DNA of 64,000 bases from Thuidium tamariscinum (Eukaryota; Streptophyta; Bryopsida; Hypnales; Thuidiaceae): the NCBI GenBank assembly GCA_947034885.2, contig OX344750.2, positions 6,492,501 through 6,556,500 of the forward strand. The letters run 5' to 3'. The translations under genes were made by a program, and so were the position numbers. The notes under the pieces are model-generated. The model was not told the DNA's origin. It made no database searches and saw nothing but the letters and a program-made list of their open reading frames with translations. This document shows positions 12,164 through 23,975 of the stretch, in pieces. How positions within the stretch are numbered: the first letter of the stretch is position 1; each line of letters begins with the position of its first letter.

Positions 12164-13794
12164 AATATAGATCCTATAACTTTCAACTTTCTATAATATG
12201 TTGAAGAAATAAGTTGGGAATACATATACAAATTTTGAAAAAATATTTCATAATTATATTTGAAAAAAATAGTTAGCAAAAGGAAGGTTAGTAGAAAATG
12301 ATTAAAAATATTATAATGTTATTAATAAAAATTTAGTTATAGAATTTAAAGATGCCAATTCCAATGGTTATAGTATTATAATAAAAAATCTTCATCCTAA
12401 GATTTATTTTTTTCAAAATTGAATAAAATTCAAGAACTTTAAATTTGTTTTCAAAAAGAGATTTTGCAACTGCCTACAGACAAAAAATCCTCAGAATTTT
12501 TGACTCATGAATCAAATGGAATGATTGAAAGCTTTCTATATAGAACCAATTTCAAATTTTTGTTTCTTGAAAAGGTGCTCAAACTCTTTGGGTTGAGAAA
12601 GAAACTATATATTATACAATAATTTTTTAACAATACAATCAAAAGCTATAAAAAGTGTTGCACTTTAAAGCTACTCCTTGACTACATAGATTGTAAAAAT
12701 TGAAAAGGAAAAAGATGATAATTTTGTTCTTAATTGGCTATCCAAAATTTCTATATAGCCCAAAAATGTTGTTTGGTATGTACTTTAGGGGTTAACATAT
12801 GGAATTGGACATGCCAATGCCAATTTTTATTTATTTTTGGTTTTGGAGTTAGAATTATCCAAAAATTGTGAAAAAATATGAAAGTGTCCAATGCTCCTAC
12901 AAACCTGCACCTAGGTGTTTTATATAGTATAGAAAATATATACAAATCCTACGAAAATTCCCCCCCGAAAAAAACTAGAGAGTTGTGAATGATTTAGTTC
13001 ATTGTGACTAATGTGACTAATGTTCAAAAGGGGCATAAGTCACATTAGTCATAATGAACTAAATCTCCTACAACACTTCTTGATTCACAAAATTCTCTTC
13101 TTCCACAACACTTACCTCTTCATTCACAAATGTGGCTATAACTTCTATGCTAGTGATTGTATCACCACATCAACCTTTTACTTGCCAAAACACGGAATCT
13201 AATTAGGGGTAGTCACAGTTCCTTCGAGCACCCAAATTTCGCAGAAGAATGAGGGAAAATAGGGTCGAATGAGGAGTCGATTAGCATGAAGGAGCTGTGA
13301 CACACCTTTCGAGTGCGATGAGCGTGTAGAATCAGGATCGTGCAAATGCATTTCCGGCTTTCACTTCATCAGTGAAATCGGCAACTCCAACAGTGCAATC
13401 GACAGCTTCCAGTAACAACTTCGCTCACTAACGGTGCTTATTCACCTTTGGAGTAGAATAAGCGACGCGGCGAAGTCTTCGCTGTCGAAGAATATTCCGT
13501 CGCATGCCATCTCGCAAGAGCCAATCCTAAGCTGCCACGACGCTTAACGGTGGCGAAGTTCGGTAGGGAGGAAGAGCCGTGGCTACCCTTATTATGACAA
13601 AAATTCATTAACAAGGTTGTTTCAACCACCTCAAAAGTCTATGTGCAAGGTTGTTTTAGCAATGGGCAAGAGATGCTCTCTCGTAGGCACCATTTCTATA
13701 GTTTATAAAACTCAAGCACGTCTAACTACTTCTACAATGGCCTACTACAAGAACAATCATAATTATAAACCAAAATAATTGTTATACACAAGTA
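12164..13794. other. Spacer with a short hairpin and a GC-richer patch
   Basis: No gene recognised. AT-rich sequence contains the 12983-13073 hairpin (separate entry). From about 13200 to 13650 the composition becomes GC-richer, and a second local inverted repeat occurs (GTCACAGTTCCTTC near 13213 against GAAGGAGCTGTGAC near 13290). A 63-codon minus-strand frame at 13438-13629 matches nothing I know. The patch may be a gene fragment or another small mobile element. Confidence 0.5.
12983..13073. repeat. Imperfect hairpin, about 36-nt arms
   Basis: The left arm 12983-13018 pairs with the right arm 13038-13073 with about six mismatches across 36 positions, separated by a loop of about 19 nt. Both arms share the core GATTTAGTTCATT and the stretch TGACTAATGTGACT. 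The size and loop are compatible with a small MITE or with a miRNA-type precursor; the sequence alone cannot decide, and no promoter is apparent. Confidence 0.8.
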
Positions 13795-14385
13795 AGGTAG
13801 GATGCTCTAAAAGCAACCCTACTCTAAAAGTGAACACTAGTACAAAGATAAAATTTTCTTTCTTTAACCCTTAAACACTAAGGCGGACACTTAGCATTTG
13901 ATGAATGACAAAGAATCTTCCCTTGTAGGACAAAAGTACAACTATTCATCTTTAGTATTAGGGGTAGAGGGGATGTTCTCTAATACTTTGACTTCCAATG
14001 AATATATTTGGCTTATTCAAAGTAGATGATGTCACACAATATCAAAATACATGATTTCCATGGCCACATTCCATCCATCAAAGATTAATGTACCAATAAT
14101 GTACATTTTAGAAGCGGGGCACCTTTTGTGATCACTGGATTTCAACTTCAAAAATTTGTAAATAATTCCATGAAGATCAAAACAATGGGAAACTTGGGTT
14201 AGATGCCAATTCCATTTTTCACTTCCTCTATTTCAAGGAGCTTAGCTACCTCCCACTTCAAAAAAAACTAATAAGTAATTCCATGAAGGTCAAAACAATG
14301 GGAAATAGAGGAGCTTAGCTCACCCCACCCACCCACCCCAAAATGCAATCAGCTCTTGAAAGGTAGCTTTAATAGTAGACTACCT
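13795..14385. mobile_element. TA-bordered non-autonomous DNA transposon, 591 bp, with a nested insertion
   Basis: The left end AGGTAGGATGCTCTAAAAG follows TA (13793-13794); the right end, read in reverse complement, is AGGTAGTCTACTATTAAAG and is followed by TA (14386-14387). The TIRs are imperfect but resemble those at 21414, 46447 and 51951. Within it lies a TTAA-bordered element (13868-14084). A run at about 14158-14190 is repeated at about 14274-14306, and a similar run occurs near 46600-46680. TA duplication suggests the Tc1/mariner group, which is inference from the border alone. Confidence 0.6.
13868..14084 (+). mobile_element. TTAA-bordered MITE copy C, 217 bp
   Basis: Preceded by TTAA (13864-13867) and followed by TTAA (14085-14088). 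It begins CCCTTAAACACTAAGGCGGA. It aligns along its length with the reverse complement of 41783-42000 (218 bp, also TTAA-bordered) through shared blocks such as GGACAAAAG, CAACTA(T/C)TCATCTTTAG, ACTTCCAAT and TATCAAAAT(A/G)CATGATTTC. TTAA borders with CCC/GGG ends are the hallmark of the piggyBac group; no transposase is present. Confidence 0.7.
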
Positions 14386-14944
14386 TAGAACACAGTTTTA
14401 GATGGACTTTGGACCGATCAATGGCCAACTCCCTTTTCAAATACGAGAAAGCTCAAGCACTGTCGATGCGAAGCGTCCCACCCTTCAGTTCAGAGCCAAC
14501 AAAACACCACGAAGGCCATTGATGCAACAGTATTCTCCATGAAAGCGATATTACCAACTGCAGGAATCAGCCTGCCTGTGGTGATCTGCCAATATCTAGA
14601 AGCACACTAACGATTTCAAGTCATCTTTCCGTAGCATTAACCACCACTTGATCACGAGAGAAATGAGAAGAATTAAATTTTCACAATAACAATTAAATAA
14701 AGATTTACAACAATGATAATAATCCTCTGGCAACTGCCATAAGAAGCCCATCCAACACTCAAGAGACAACCATGGTTTTCCTTGTACCGGGCTTCAACAA
14801 CACAATGGTTCTCTTTATAAATACAGACCTCTTCAACCAAAAAGCCACAGTCGAGATGATGTGCAAAATCAATGGGTCTAATCAAATCCTGCTGCTCTCT
14901 ACCTTTCAATCCAGTAACAATACAACAGCATGGGCAAGGCGTAA
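14386..14944. other. Spacer and probable LESV 3' UTR
   Basis: Short spacer to the left of the LESV stop codon (14945-14947). Because LESV is on the minus strand, the part from about 14650 to 14944 is probably its 3' untranslated region and polyadenylation region. Small open frames here are antisense shadows without recognisable domains. Confidence 0.5.
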
Positions 14945-17900
14945 TTAATCCTGCCTGGGTTGATCCTCGTCCATGCCTGGCTCTGGCCCTGGCCCTGGTG
15001 GTTCTAGAGCCTGCTCTTCCATGCTTCCCGGGTCGTCTTCTTCCTTCATCACTGGCTCTCGCTTTTGTTGTTGGTCTCTAGGGGTGGGTTCAACACTGGG
15101 GAAGGTGCCGGGAGGCCGTTCGAGAGGCTCTATGCTCAGAAGCTGAACTGAGTTGCCTATTGCATCAGCCCATCCATAGTGCGGCTCGGCCCTGATAGAG
15201 CAATTATTTCAAATCAGTTCCAGGCAGAATTGCAAAAAAAATCTCTCCGATTTGAATATAATGCATTTAAAAATGTGAGCCACTTGAATCGTTCAAAGGA
15301 AAGGTGCAAACAATGAAGATTAATAATGACACTGAACTTACTGGTAGTATGTGCCCTCCTCAACAACGTTATCCCAATTCTCGCCACTTGTACTTCTTCC
15401 GTATTTGTGCACTTTCCTGTTGCACAATCAGTCGATACCAATATTAACAATCTCAATCTCAATCTCAATATTAACATCATTATTAAAAACACAGGTATTT
15501 AAAAACGTGTCTTGGAAAGCTGAAACTTCAAGGCTTGGTTCAATATGGCCAGCGCCTTGAATAGCTCAGATTGTATTAACTCTTTTGAATTGTTCCTTTG
15601 GCAGCTGTACTTGACAAATAACGGGATCATCCTGAAATTTCTCAGAATTGCTTGTGCACCGATAACTTCCAGTTTCAATTGATGGGCAATTTGCACTGTT
15701 GAAGACCGTGCCCACACTCAATAATTCCAGCAAACTCCAAAGAGAGAAAAATAACTATTGAAAATATTGGATACTAGAGGAAATTCAGGCAATGTTCATC
15801 GATTTCCAGGCAAGCACCATAATTTACCCATTTCCAAAATGCTCTTCTCCCCACGTTCTCGACCAGCCTGAAATCCAGCAAAGCCATGTTAGCTTCATAT
15901 AGTTGAATATCAAATAATCAAAAGTGGACTTTCTATTTCAGCATGGGCACATAGGGGTTTATATGGTCATGGAAAGGTTCCCCAGTTCCAGGGTTCGGTA
16001 AAAACGGGATGCCTGAACTTCGATAGAAAATACTGTACCGGTACCTTTATCGTCGTTATGCCAGGTCTCGCCTTGTCTTGTTCCCACACCGTGATCGAAT
16101 TTCTCTTCCCATTTATCACCCCACTTTGTACCAGTGTCACTCTCTGCCCACTTATCCGTCCTGCATTATAGTATAGAGTGATTAAAAACGCTGTAATATA
16201 ACATGAAATACTAATCGCATGTAATTGAGTCCTCCTGAGCCGCCTAATTGTAGACTCTATATGAGACTCAATGGAGATTCAATATTTGCTTACGGATTCT
16301 ACAACCTGCCAAGAAGTTTAGTATTTTAACGTACCATTTCAAAACAGCACCTCTGCCATCGTACTGCTCCTCCCATTTCTCCCACCACCCTTGGTCGTTC
16401 AAGCGTCCATACTTATGCGCTCCTTTCTCTGACCAACCCTTGGCGTTGTATTTTTCCCACCTGACATGGACATAACAATTCCAGAGGCAGAAGTAAAAAT
16501 GGTATAAATCACAAGCACCTTCTTGCGGAGAGTTTAGGTCTAACAGCAACAACCAGTAGAAGAGGTTTGGATCAGGATCTTACCACTTCTCAAACCACCC
16601 AGCCGACCCGGATCCAGATTTTGCTTGCTTTTGGGCACTTTTCTCAATCCTGGCCAAGTTGCTGCAACACAACAGGAGTCGTCAGACGGATAAGAGGTTA
16701 TTTTAAGTTTCAATCATCAAGAGAATGATTGCTAAGCGGGAGGACGGGGCGGAGAACGGGACAGGATATATGTATAGAGCCTATAAAATGAGCACACCAA
16801 AGATGGACATGCAAATGCTGTGCAATTTCCACAGAAAGTAGGGAGATACGAAACCTTGATTGGATTATGAGAATTACCTCAATTCATCGACCTTCAAGAC
16901 CTCCTGCCAGGTCTCCCACCAGGTGTCGCCTTGAGCGTTCTTACCTGACTTTTCAGCACCTGTTGTCAGAAGTTCCCAACTTTTGTTCCTCAGTGTCTAT
17001 ACACACATGCTCCAAACACTAAGATCCTGACACTACACTACAAATGTTTCTTAACAAGGATTTAGAACTACGGTGCCGACTCAGAATCTCCTACTACTTA
17101 TCTTCCAACTTTCCGCATGACCATAATTTCAGGTGGAATATTCAACTGCAATTAATTGCGCAGCGTGAACCCTAAGTGCCCAATGGACAAAAGTGTCCGC
17201 TTTCATATGTACAGGAGTTGAAGTAAAACATTTAGGAACCTTTCCAATAGATAAAAGAAACATACCCAATATTATTTTAACAATAGAAATATGTTACAAA
17301 AATTACCGTTTTCGACCATTAACATGGGCACTTACATTTTGATCACACTTCCGACAGCTGTTTCTAAAATGGACAGCAACGACTTCAAAATGCAGACAAT
17401 TGTTACGAGTGCATTCACACTGGAAAACAGACTCAAGAAACTGTAGCCATATTTACCGAGTTCCTTGTACCCTGTCCAGTCGCTTTTCTCCCACCACTGC
17501 AACGTTACGGAAATCAAAATACACTTCAGTTAGCCCCGCACGATGATAGTATTATGAAACCTGACAAATCGGACAGAAAGATCCATTTATATCTCAATTA
17601 GATCAATGATAAATCTCAACATCTATTGCTTGTCAGGCAGCTAATAGTTTTATATACGAATCGTCAGAAAATCACATAATTCCAAAATCAATACTTGAAA
17701 TATCAAGTGGTAATTCGTCCATAAGTTTCAAATAGAAAAGGGAACAATAAGATTATTATTCAGAGAAGTAGGAGTGATTGTCGGAAAGCACGTACAGCTT
17801 CTTTCCACTCTGAGGAACCATCTCCAGTACGGCCCCCCATGACAGTCCAACGACACCTGTAGCCATTTTCACCCAAATCCTCACCACTATCACTGTACCA

Positions 17901-19482
17901 GGTGCTTCCATCTTCATTGACCCCAGACTCGCTCTTAATCTCTTTGCTCAAGTTAATTCCCCATTCCTTTTCACTCGCAATCCCTGTATCTGCAAACCAT
18001 ATAACGAAGAAGGAAAAAAACACCTCCTCTTCTCAGATGACGTTGTTCACTTCTCAAACACATCATTTGTATGAAGGGCAAGCCATGACTTTCGAGTCAC
18101 TTCAGAGAAGTGGTACAATCTAGTGACATACCTCTTTTCGGAGGAGTATCACGGGGTTGCGGCATACACCTAGCCTGCGTTTGACGCGAAATTGACTCAT
18201 CTTGATCTCCTGGTTTCCTAGGCCTACAAAGCACCATCCCGAGACCCTTCAGAATGATCTCTCACCTACGAACGTCTGGTCCTTATACTTTGACAGCAAA
18301 GTTTCAAGGAGATCTCTCCGCAACAAGGAAGAAGTTCCTAGACACTTCACTTTTCCGACACAATTAAAAAGACCTAATTAAATAATTCAGTATACTGCAC
18401 TACCATGTCTCAAATGTACTTAGCGAATACCACTGGACTCATTATATAGAAAAGCTAACGCTTTGAGATAAAATGTCGATAAATTAGGGCAATCGTTAGA
18501 TGAACTCTACACCAGCTCCCAAAAATTTAGGCCTGAGCTTCTGGATTTGATAAGTTGATTTCGGCAGTAAAGAGCTACATGGTGGCCCAAAGAATTTCCA
18601 CTTAAAAAAGCCACTGCTTCGACTATGCTGGCGGTACCTAGCTGAGGCAAAAGTCTGGGCGGGGGTGGGCACCCTCAAGGAAGTTCCATTAGATTTCTGG
18701 AAGTTGCAAGTAGTTCTGTGATGCACCGATTTGGATACTTGCTTACTACTGCCGGTGCTCCATGCCTCACCTGTCTCCCGCCGTAAATCCACATCATCAA
18801 GCTGCAAATAATTTATATATGCATGGACAGAAAACAACCGAAATTTGTCAACATTGGATTCGTTCACAACTTCTCATCTTCTAGTCACCTAGTACTAAAA
18901 AAAACCTGTCTCTAAGTACTACGAAAAATCTCAAACTCTTGTAACCATGAATGTAAGCCAAAAACCACGAGAATAAATCACATGGATTGATTGACTGATT
19001 GACTCAGACCAAATTGGGATAAATTCTAGAAGCTCGAACAGAGCTGGAACAATAAACATATAACATCTTGTCTTGTCTTGTTTTGCTATGCAAAGAGCTA
19101 CTCTTGTAACCATAAGCCAGATAATACGATCAGTGGATCACATGAATTATTTGAGACCACAGCTCCACAAGCTACAAAAAACTGCACAATTCAAGATAGC
19201 AATCGAAAGTGAGGCTCCAACCTCGAATGAAGACAATGCACAGTGCACTTGGCCCTTGCGGCTTTTCAGCGTCCCTGCAGCTAACCCGGCGATCCTGCCA
19301 AAGAAATGCTGCCGGTCTCTCGCCAAGCTCACCGCCACGCAAAGCGTTTTAACCGATTTCAGTCTAGACCAAACTCCTCTGGATTGCGCTTTCACCTGAA
19401 CCGGCTCATTGGCCACATTCGTACAACCCGACCGGAACGACTGAAAGAGAGCGGTGACACTCCCGGACAGCTTCACAGCCAT
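14945..19482 (-). CDS. LESV: LESV, starch-granule tryptophan-rich protein (LIKE EARLY STARVATION 1)
   Basis: Plastid protein of the ESV1/LESV family, which binds amylopectin and helps glucan double helices form or stay ordered in starch granules. Exons: 19222-19482, 18513-18801, 18266-18337, 18132-18209, 17796-17983, 17457-17496, 16878-16959, 16584-16661, 16335-16460, 16045-16160, 15828-15867, 15342-15416, 14945-15191; they total 1692 nt, 563 residues. The N-terminus (MAVKLSGSVTALFQSFRS) is Ser/Arg-rich and acid-poor, like a transit peptide. The C-terminal two-thirds is the family signature: aromatic repeats such as WWEKSDWTGYKELG, WWETWQEV, WWEKWEEQYDGRGAVLKW, KWGDKWEEKFD, WSRTWGEEHFGNGKVHKYG and AEPHYGWADAIGNSVQLLSI. 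The HYGWAD and LLSIEPLERPPG segments fit LESV better than ESV1. The tail after PTPRDQQQ is longer, Pro/Glu-rich and less familiar. The exon 3/4 junction is ambiguous (a 56-nt or a 65-nt intron). Confidence 0.92.
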
Positions 19483-20100
19483 CCAAACCGCTCTCTAATT
19501 CCTCTCCCCAACCCTAATTCACAAGAACCTCCAACTCAAACCAAAAACCTCCCGGTAGTAACTGCAACTCCGCCCTCACAAGCCCTATCCTCCTCTTCCT
19601 GCTCAAATTGCCAAATCCATTCCTCTCCATTGCCAAATACTGGACCAGATCTAACACAGACCCAAAACCACACGCATCACAGCACAGCTCTCAATGCCAG
19701 CCACAACCAATTCAAACTCGCGACGTCCCAAACCTCGCACAGCTCCAAAACGGAAAACCCGGACACTCGCGACACCTGGGACACTGGAAAGTGCGTCCAC
19801 AGATGGCAATCAAGCATGAGAGCGGCAGGTTGACCACCGACAGGGGATGTGCAAGCAGGAAGCCAACCAGCGAGGATGCGGAATCCAAGTGGGAAAAATG
19901 TGAGAGCGGGCGGAGTTGTTTTATATGGCTGGAATCGATAGGAGGAGATGAGACTGCGGAGAAGGTCGGGGCGGAGATTCACGGCCCAGAGCAGAAGGCG
20001 GTGCTGCAGTTGCGGCAGCCATGGCTGCGGGCGAGAGATGCCTTCCTCGCGCTTGCGAGCTAGCAAGCTCCGCCCGTCAGAGACAACAGAACAGAACACA
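19483..20100 (-). promoter_or_regulatory. LESV 5' leader/promoter with telo-box
   Basis: GC-richer sequence upstream of the LESV ATG. AACCCTAATTC at 19510-19520 (ATTAGGGTT in gene orientation, about 30 nt before the ATG) is a plant telo-box-like element. The first intron acceptor and the ATG at 19480-19482 fit a leader starting somewhere in 19.5-20.1 kb. Several overlapping open frames on both strands here have no recognised domain and look like by-products of the high GC. Confidence 0.45.
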
Positions 20101-20474
20101 CTAAGGTAAGCCCATAGCTAGAGCTGGGGAGCGAAATGGATGAATTCTGGTAGATGAGGTTGGATGATTTTCGTGGGAATCGTATGGTGTTTTGAGGGGA
20201 TCTTGACGAGCAGGCACAACTGCCTGAAGCCTGAACCTGGTGATACTGGATGAATGCTGGTGGATGAAGTGGATGAGAAGGGGCAAATGATTAGTGGATG
20301 GGTTGGATGGTGGGGATGAGTTTCGTTGGGCTGGGAATCCTATGCTCGGTAAGGATCTGCAGATGCCACAGTGTTGGAACCACTCCTGGAGTCCTGGTGA
20401 GGTGCTGTTCACCTTTTTATATTCATTTGAAAAACAAAAACAAACAAAATTTAACTCAACATGGGTTCCTGAGG
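20101..20474. other. Spacer left of the 20475 element, no gene seen
   Basis: Moderately GC-rich sequence containing repeated GGATG/GGATGAA-type words from about 20136 to 20320. A 130-codon minus frame overlaps it but ends inside the adjacent TIR element and shows no domain. I see no supported gene. Confidence 0.4.
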
Positions 20475-20933
20475 AGGACACTAAATCCTCCATTCAGTCG
20501 AAGCAAATCCATTAGGGTGGATTTAGCTCAAGGGAAAATGAGGGAATTTTATATTTTTTGCACATTATTTTTTTTCAAATTCTGAATTCAGATTTGCAAT
20601 CAGAGACCCCAAATTACTGGGGAGTGACATAGAACATACACCACCCTCATCAGGAACTTCAAGGCATGTGAATATGGTGCCACGATGGTGCATTGAAATG
20701 CAATCAAGTAAATTTGGTGCCAACCCCCATATCAACTGAGTATGGAGAAAATGGAACCTATATTTTAAAAATGCAGCCTTTGCTGTCAAAATAGCACTAA
20801 AACAGTCTAGCCCAACTTTTCTAATGCTAGACACTGCACAAAATAGAGGGCGTTTTGTACTTTATCCCTGGAAAACCCAAAACTTACCATGCTGGGCACC
20901 TGGGCCCACTTCAAATGGAGGATTCAGTGTCCT
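20475..20933. mobile_element. MITE-like element, about 459 bp, with about 25-bp terminal inverted repeats
   Basis: The left end AGGACACTAAATCCTCCATT (from 20475) matches the reverse complement of the right end, AGGACACTGAATCCTCCATT (ending 20933), with one mismatch in the first 20 bases. The target duplication is not clear. The interior has no coding capacity that I recognise. Superfamily undetermined. Confidence 0.6.
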
Positions 20934-21413
20934 GCAGTTCATTATGGGACATTTTTATTCTTTTTATTCTTTTTATTTTTATTACTCCTTGTTTATTTTA
21001 CATTTGGTCACTTTTTTTATAACATTATTATTGAGCTTCAAAGTTATTAGGAACCAGCCAACAAAATTCAGCCAGTGTGAGCACTGGGTCAAGTTGAACC
21101 ATTAATTTTCAATGATTCTCAGTTGAAAAAACCCTTCAAGGATGGACCTATAACCACTGGTTTCAAGCCCCATTGCCCACCACTCAGTTTGTTGCCATTT
21201 TGAAACAAGATATGTATGGAAATTTTTTGATTTATTTTTCAGAGATGAAATTATATATGTTCTATACTTCACAAAAAATTCAGATTTTTTCAAGAAAATT
21301 TGATTATTATGAGAATATTTGAAGAAAAAATGAAAAAAAATCATCTACGTAGAAAATTATCTTAAAAAATCTAAAAATTTCATTGTTTGTGTACAATGTG
21401 TGTGTACAATATA

Positions 21414-21550
21414 AGGTACTCTGCTCTAAAAGCAACCATGTTCTAAATGCAACCTCTATCTAGGAACAACTGCCATGTTGTTTGAAATATGTACTATAGT
21501 CAATGATGAGTTAGGTGGGCTTAAGTGGTCACTTTTAGAGCGGACTACTT
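21414..21550. mobile_element. TA-bordered MITE, 137 bp
   Basis: Flanked by TA (21412-21413) and TA (21551-21552). The left end AGGTACTCTGCTCTAAAAG mirrors the right end, read in reverse complement as AAGTAGTCCGCTCTAAAAG. The core CTCTAAAAG is shared with the elements at 13795 and, in weaker form, 46447. Too short to code; a non-autonomous element, Tc1/mariner-like by its TA border. Confidence 0.65.
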
Positions 21551-22671
21551 TAGTGTCAAACATTATGGAGTAAACTCAGTTTCTATGTCCTTCTATATTT
21601 AATATACAATAGACACTAAAGATACATCCAAAGTTCAAACTGCAATAAAATATTCAACATTACCATTTTTTCAAAATTTCAATTAAAGTATAAACTAGAT
21701 TAGATAACCTTCATTTTGTCAATCAAACTCAAACTCAAAAAGTGTCATTTTCATTCTCAATCACATGAAGATAAACACTAGCAAGACTACAAACAAAATT
21801 AGGGGTTTTCTTCAAAACCCTCCATTAAAGGTCAACAAGCAAACAATGGATGAAAAAACATTAGGAATTGGCATTTAGGAGTTAACTTTTGAAAATCTAG
21901 TTTAGAGGTCAATATAAATTTGAAATAGTTTGGACAATTTAATTTATAATGTGAATAGAATCTAGGCATTAGATCTTCATTTTTATAAATTTTTCATTTC
22001 CTCCCATCTCCAATTGAATTCATTCTAAACCTTAAACAAGCACTAATTGACTACACAAGTCACTTTGTTGGAAAATAGGAAAAATTGACAAAATGGAATT
22101 TTCATCATACTTAGATTTACTTCATCCATTTCTTATAGCTTTGGTAGTAAGCTTGTGAAAACATTTGTAATTCAAATAGGAGATGTTGGCTTTATAGGAA
22201 TTAATACCAAAATTTGATTTCATATTTATAGGCCTACAATTGGTCTCCAAACTTCAAAATATAGGCTATTTTTAGCCCTTGTTGGTGAAGATTTGTCTTC
22301 TAATACTTTTAGAAAATAACTTGTAAGTCTTACAATTTGTGCATTTAGAATTGAAAATATTTGTATGAAAATTTAGCCAAAGAAACTTTTATATTCATCT
22401 TCAATAAAATTATAGAGCATAAGGTAGTATTGAATGAAAAATGACCCCCCCCCAAAAAAAAAAAAAAAACAATAATCTTTTAAGCAAATTAAAAATTGTT
22501 AATCCTAGAATCTTAATGTTCTTGTAAACAATTGGTATGCTTTATTTTTTATTTTATTTGAATTCTAAATTCAAAAAATGACTTAATTCATTTTCTACCT
22601 TCATTACTTACAAAATAAAATTCTTCATAATTTTCATCAAATTGATTTGAAATTGAATGGTTAACATTACG
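21551..22671. other. AT-rich spacer, no gene seen
   Basis: About 1.1 kb of AT-rich sequence with homopolymer runs (C-run then A-run near 22443-22470). No open frame of note and no recognisable domain or RNA gene. Confidence 0.5.
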
Positions 22672-22967
22672 GAAGGGATTTGAGGGCTCTGGGAGCCTTC
22701 AAGTTCCCACAGCCCGAAATCCGTAATCAGTCGCGGGAACGCAGATCTGCAGGAATCCGACGTGGTTGAGACCGTGCCACGTCATCGACTTTTTTTCCCA
22801 AAAAAAAAAATTTTTTTTTTGGACTTTTTTTCATATTTCAGGACCCAAAAAAAAAACTTTTAAAAAAAAAAATAAAAAAAAAATGCTGACCTGACAGCGG
22901 CTAGCCGTTCCCAGACCAGTTTCGGGAACAGTCCCGAAACGGCCCTGCGGAGCCCTCAAATCCCTTC
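22672..22967. mobile_element. GC-rich-ended MITE-like element, about 296 bp
   Basis: The terminal inverted repeat GAAGGGATTTGAGGGCTC (22672-22689) is mirrored perfectly at the right end (22950-22967). GC-rich ends surround a poly-A/poly-T core at about 22791-22882. Further internal stems occur, for example GTTTCGGGAACAGTCCCGAAAC-type pairing near 22920-22940. Flanks read ATTAC on the left and TAATG on the right, so the target duplication is uncertain (TTA/TAA would suggest PIF/Harbinger). Confidence 0.65.
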
Positions 22968-23668
22968 TAATGAAATGTTTTTGAATAGGACCAATCTATA
23001 CAACACAATAAAATTGATCAATAATTTATTACAAAATATTTTTAGCTATTATAACCAATTTGATATTCAAATAGAAATGAAAATTCTAACTTTTACAATA
23101 TTTGTCAAAATGATATGAAACTTTGTTTTACATCTAGATTAGCATGATTGCCATCCAAATCATTTGAAATTTCATACAAAAACTTCAAATTATAAAGTCA
23201 AAATATCTTACTTGAGTTATAAGAAATCTAGTGAGCCCTTTAGTCTTCTAGTGATTAAAGGGCCTAACATGCATATCCCCAATCAATTTATGGCTTCTCA
23301 ATATCTATTCTAAAATTCTTCTTAAAGAATTTCTAATGTAAATTTTTCTCCAAGATCTAGTGTATATGAGGCTCATTTCCAAGAGCCCTCAATACTAAAG
23401 AATATCAAGATTGCAAATGGGTATCCATGCACAAAATCTTGAATAGAAAAACCATAGTCAATCATTTTCAAGATCAAGTTTTTGGAACTTAAAATAGACT
23501 TTGAAAAGAATTCTCCAAAAATATCAAGTAATAAAAATAGCAACTTGGTAAGGTTTTTTTTAACTTCAAAGTTTTACAAACACCTGATTTTGGTGCCTTG
23601 GACATTTAGGAATTAATAGCAACCTTATTAAATTTGTTAGTCATAAATTAATCCTTGAAGCACTTTAA

Positions 23669-23975
23669 TCCCTAAGCGTCTCAAATCATTTCCAGAATTG
23701 ATGATTTGAAAAAAAATGATTATAAAGTACTATTTGGAAGAATATTTTGGAATTGTGATGCAAACAAAAGCTGTAGATTTTGAGTTTTAGATTCCATCCA
23801 TGTGGTTAGATTTCCCAATATTTTCGCCAATAATTTTCTATAAATTTTGAAAGGAAAATTTCAAAATTCCTTTAGAATTCAATTATAAGCAAAATGTTGT
23901 TATTTTTTGAGTAAAATTTGTTGGATTGGATTTGAAATGAGGTTCAATCTCTTGATACGGTGATTTCTTGAAGAA
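23669..23975 (+). repeat. Dispersed repeat, copy 1 (TTAA at its left border)
   Basis: About 300 bp that aligns directly with 46054-46345 at roughly 75-80 percent by eye, sharing TATAAAGTACTATTTG, AGAATATTTTGGAATT, GAGTTTTAGATTC and AAATTTTGAAAGGAAA. Similarity starts exactly at TTTAATCCCTA in both copies. The start TTAATCCCTAAGCGTCTC resembles the ends of the TTAA elements. No partner end was identified. Confidence 0.75.

Noticed and set aside
19306-20099. Several long overlapping frames on both strands upstream of LESV
   Set aside because: GC-rich leader/promoter shadows; none has a recognisable domain or a splice partner.
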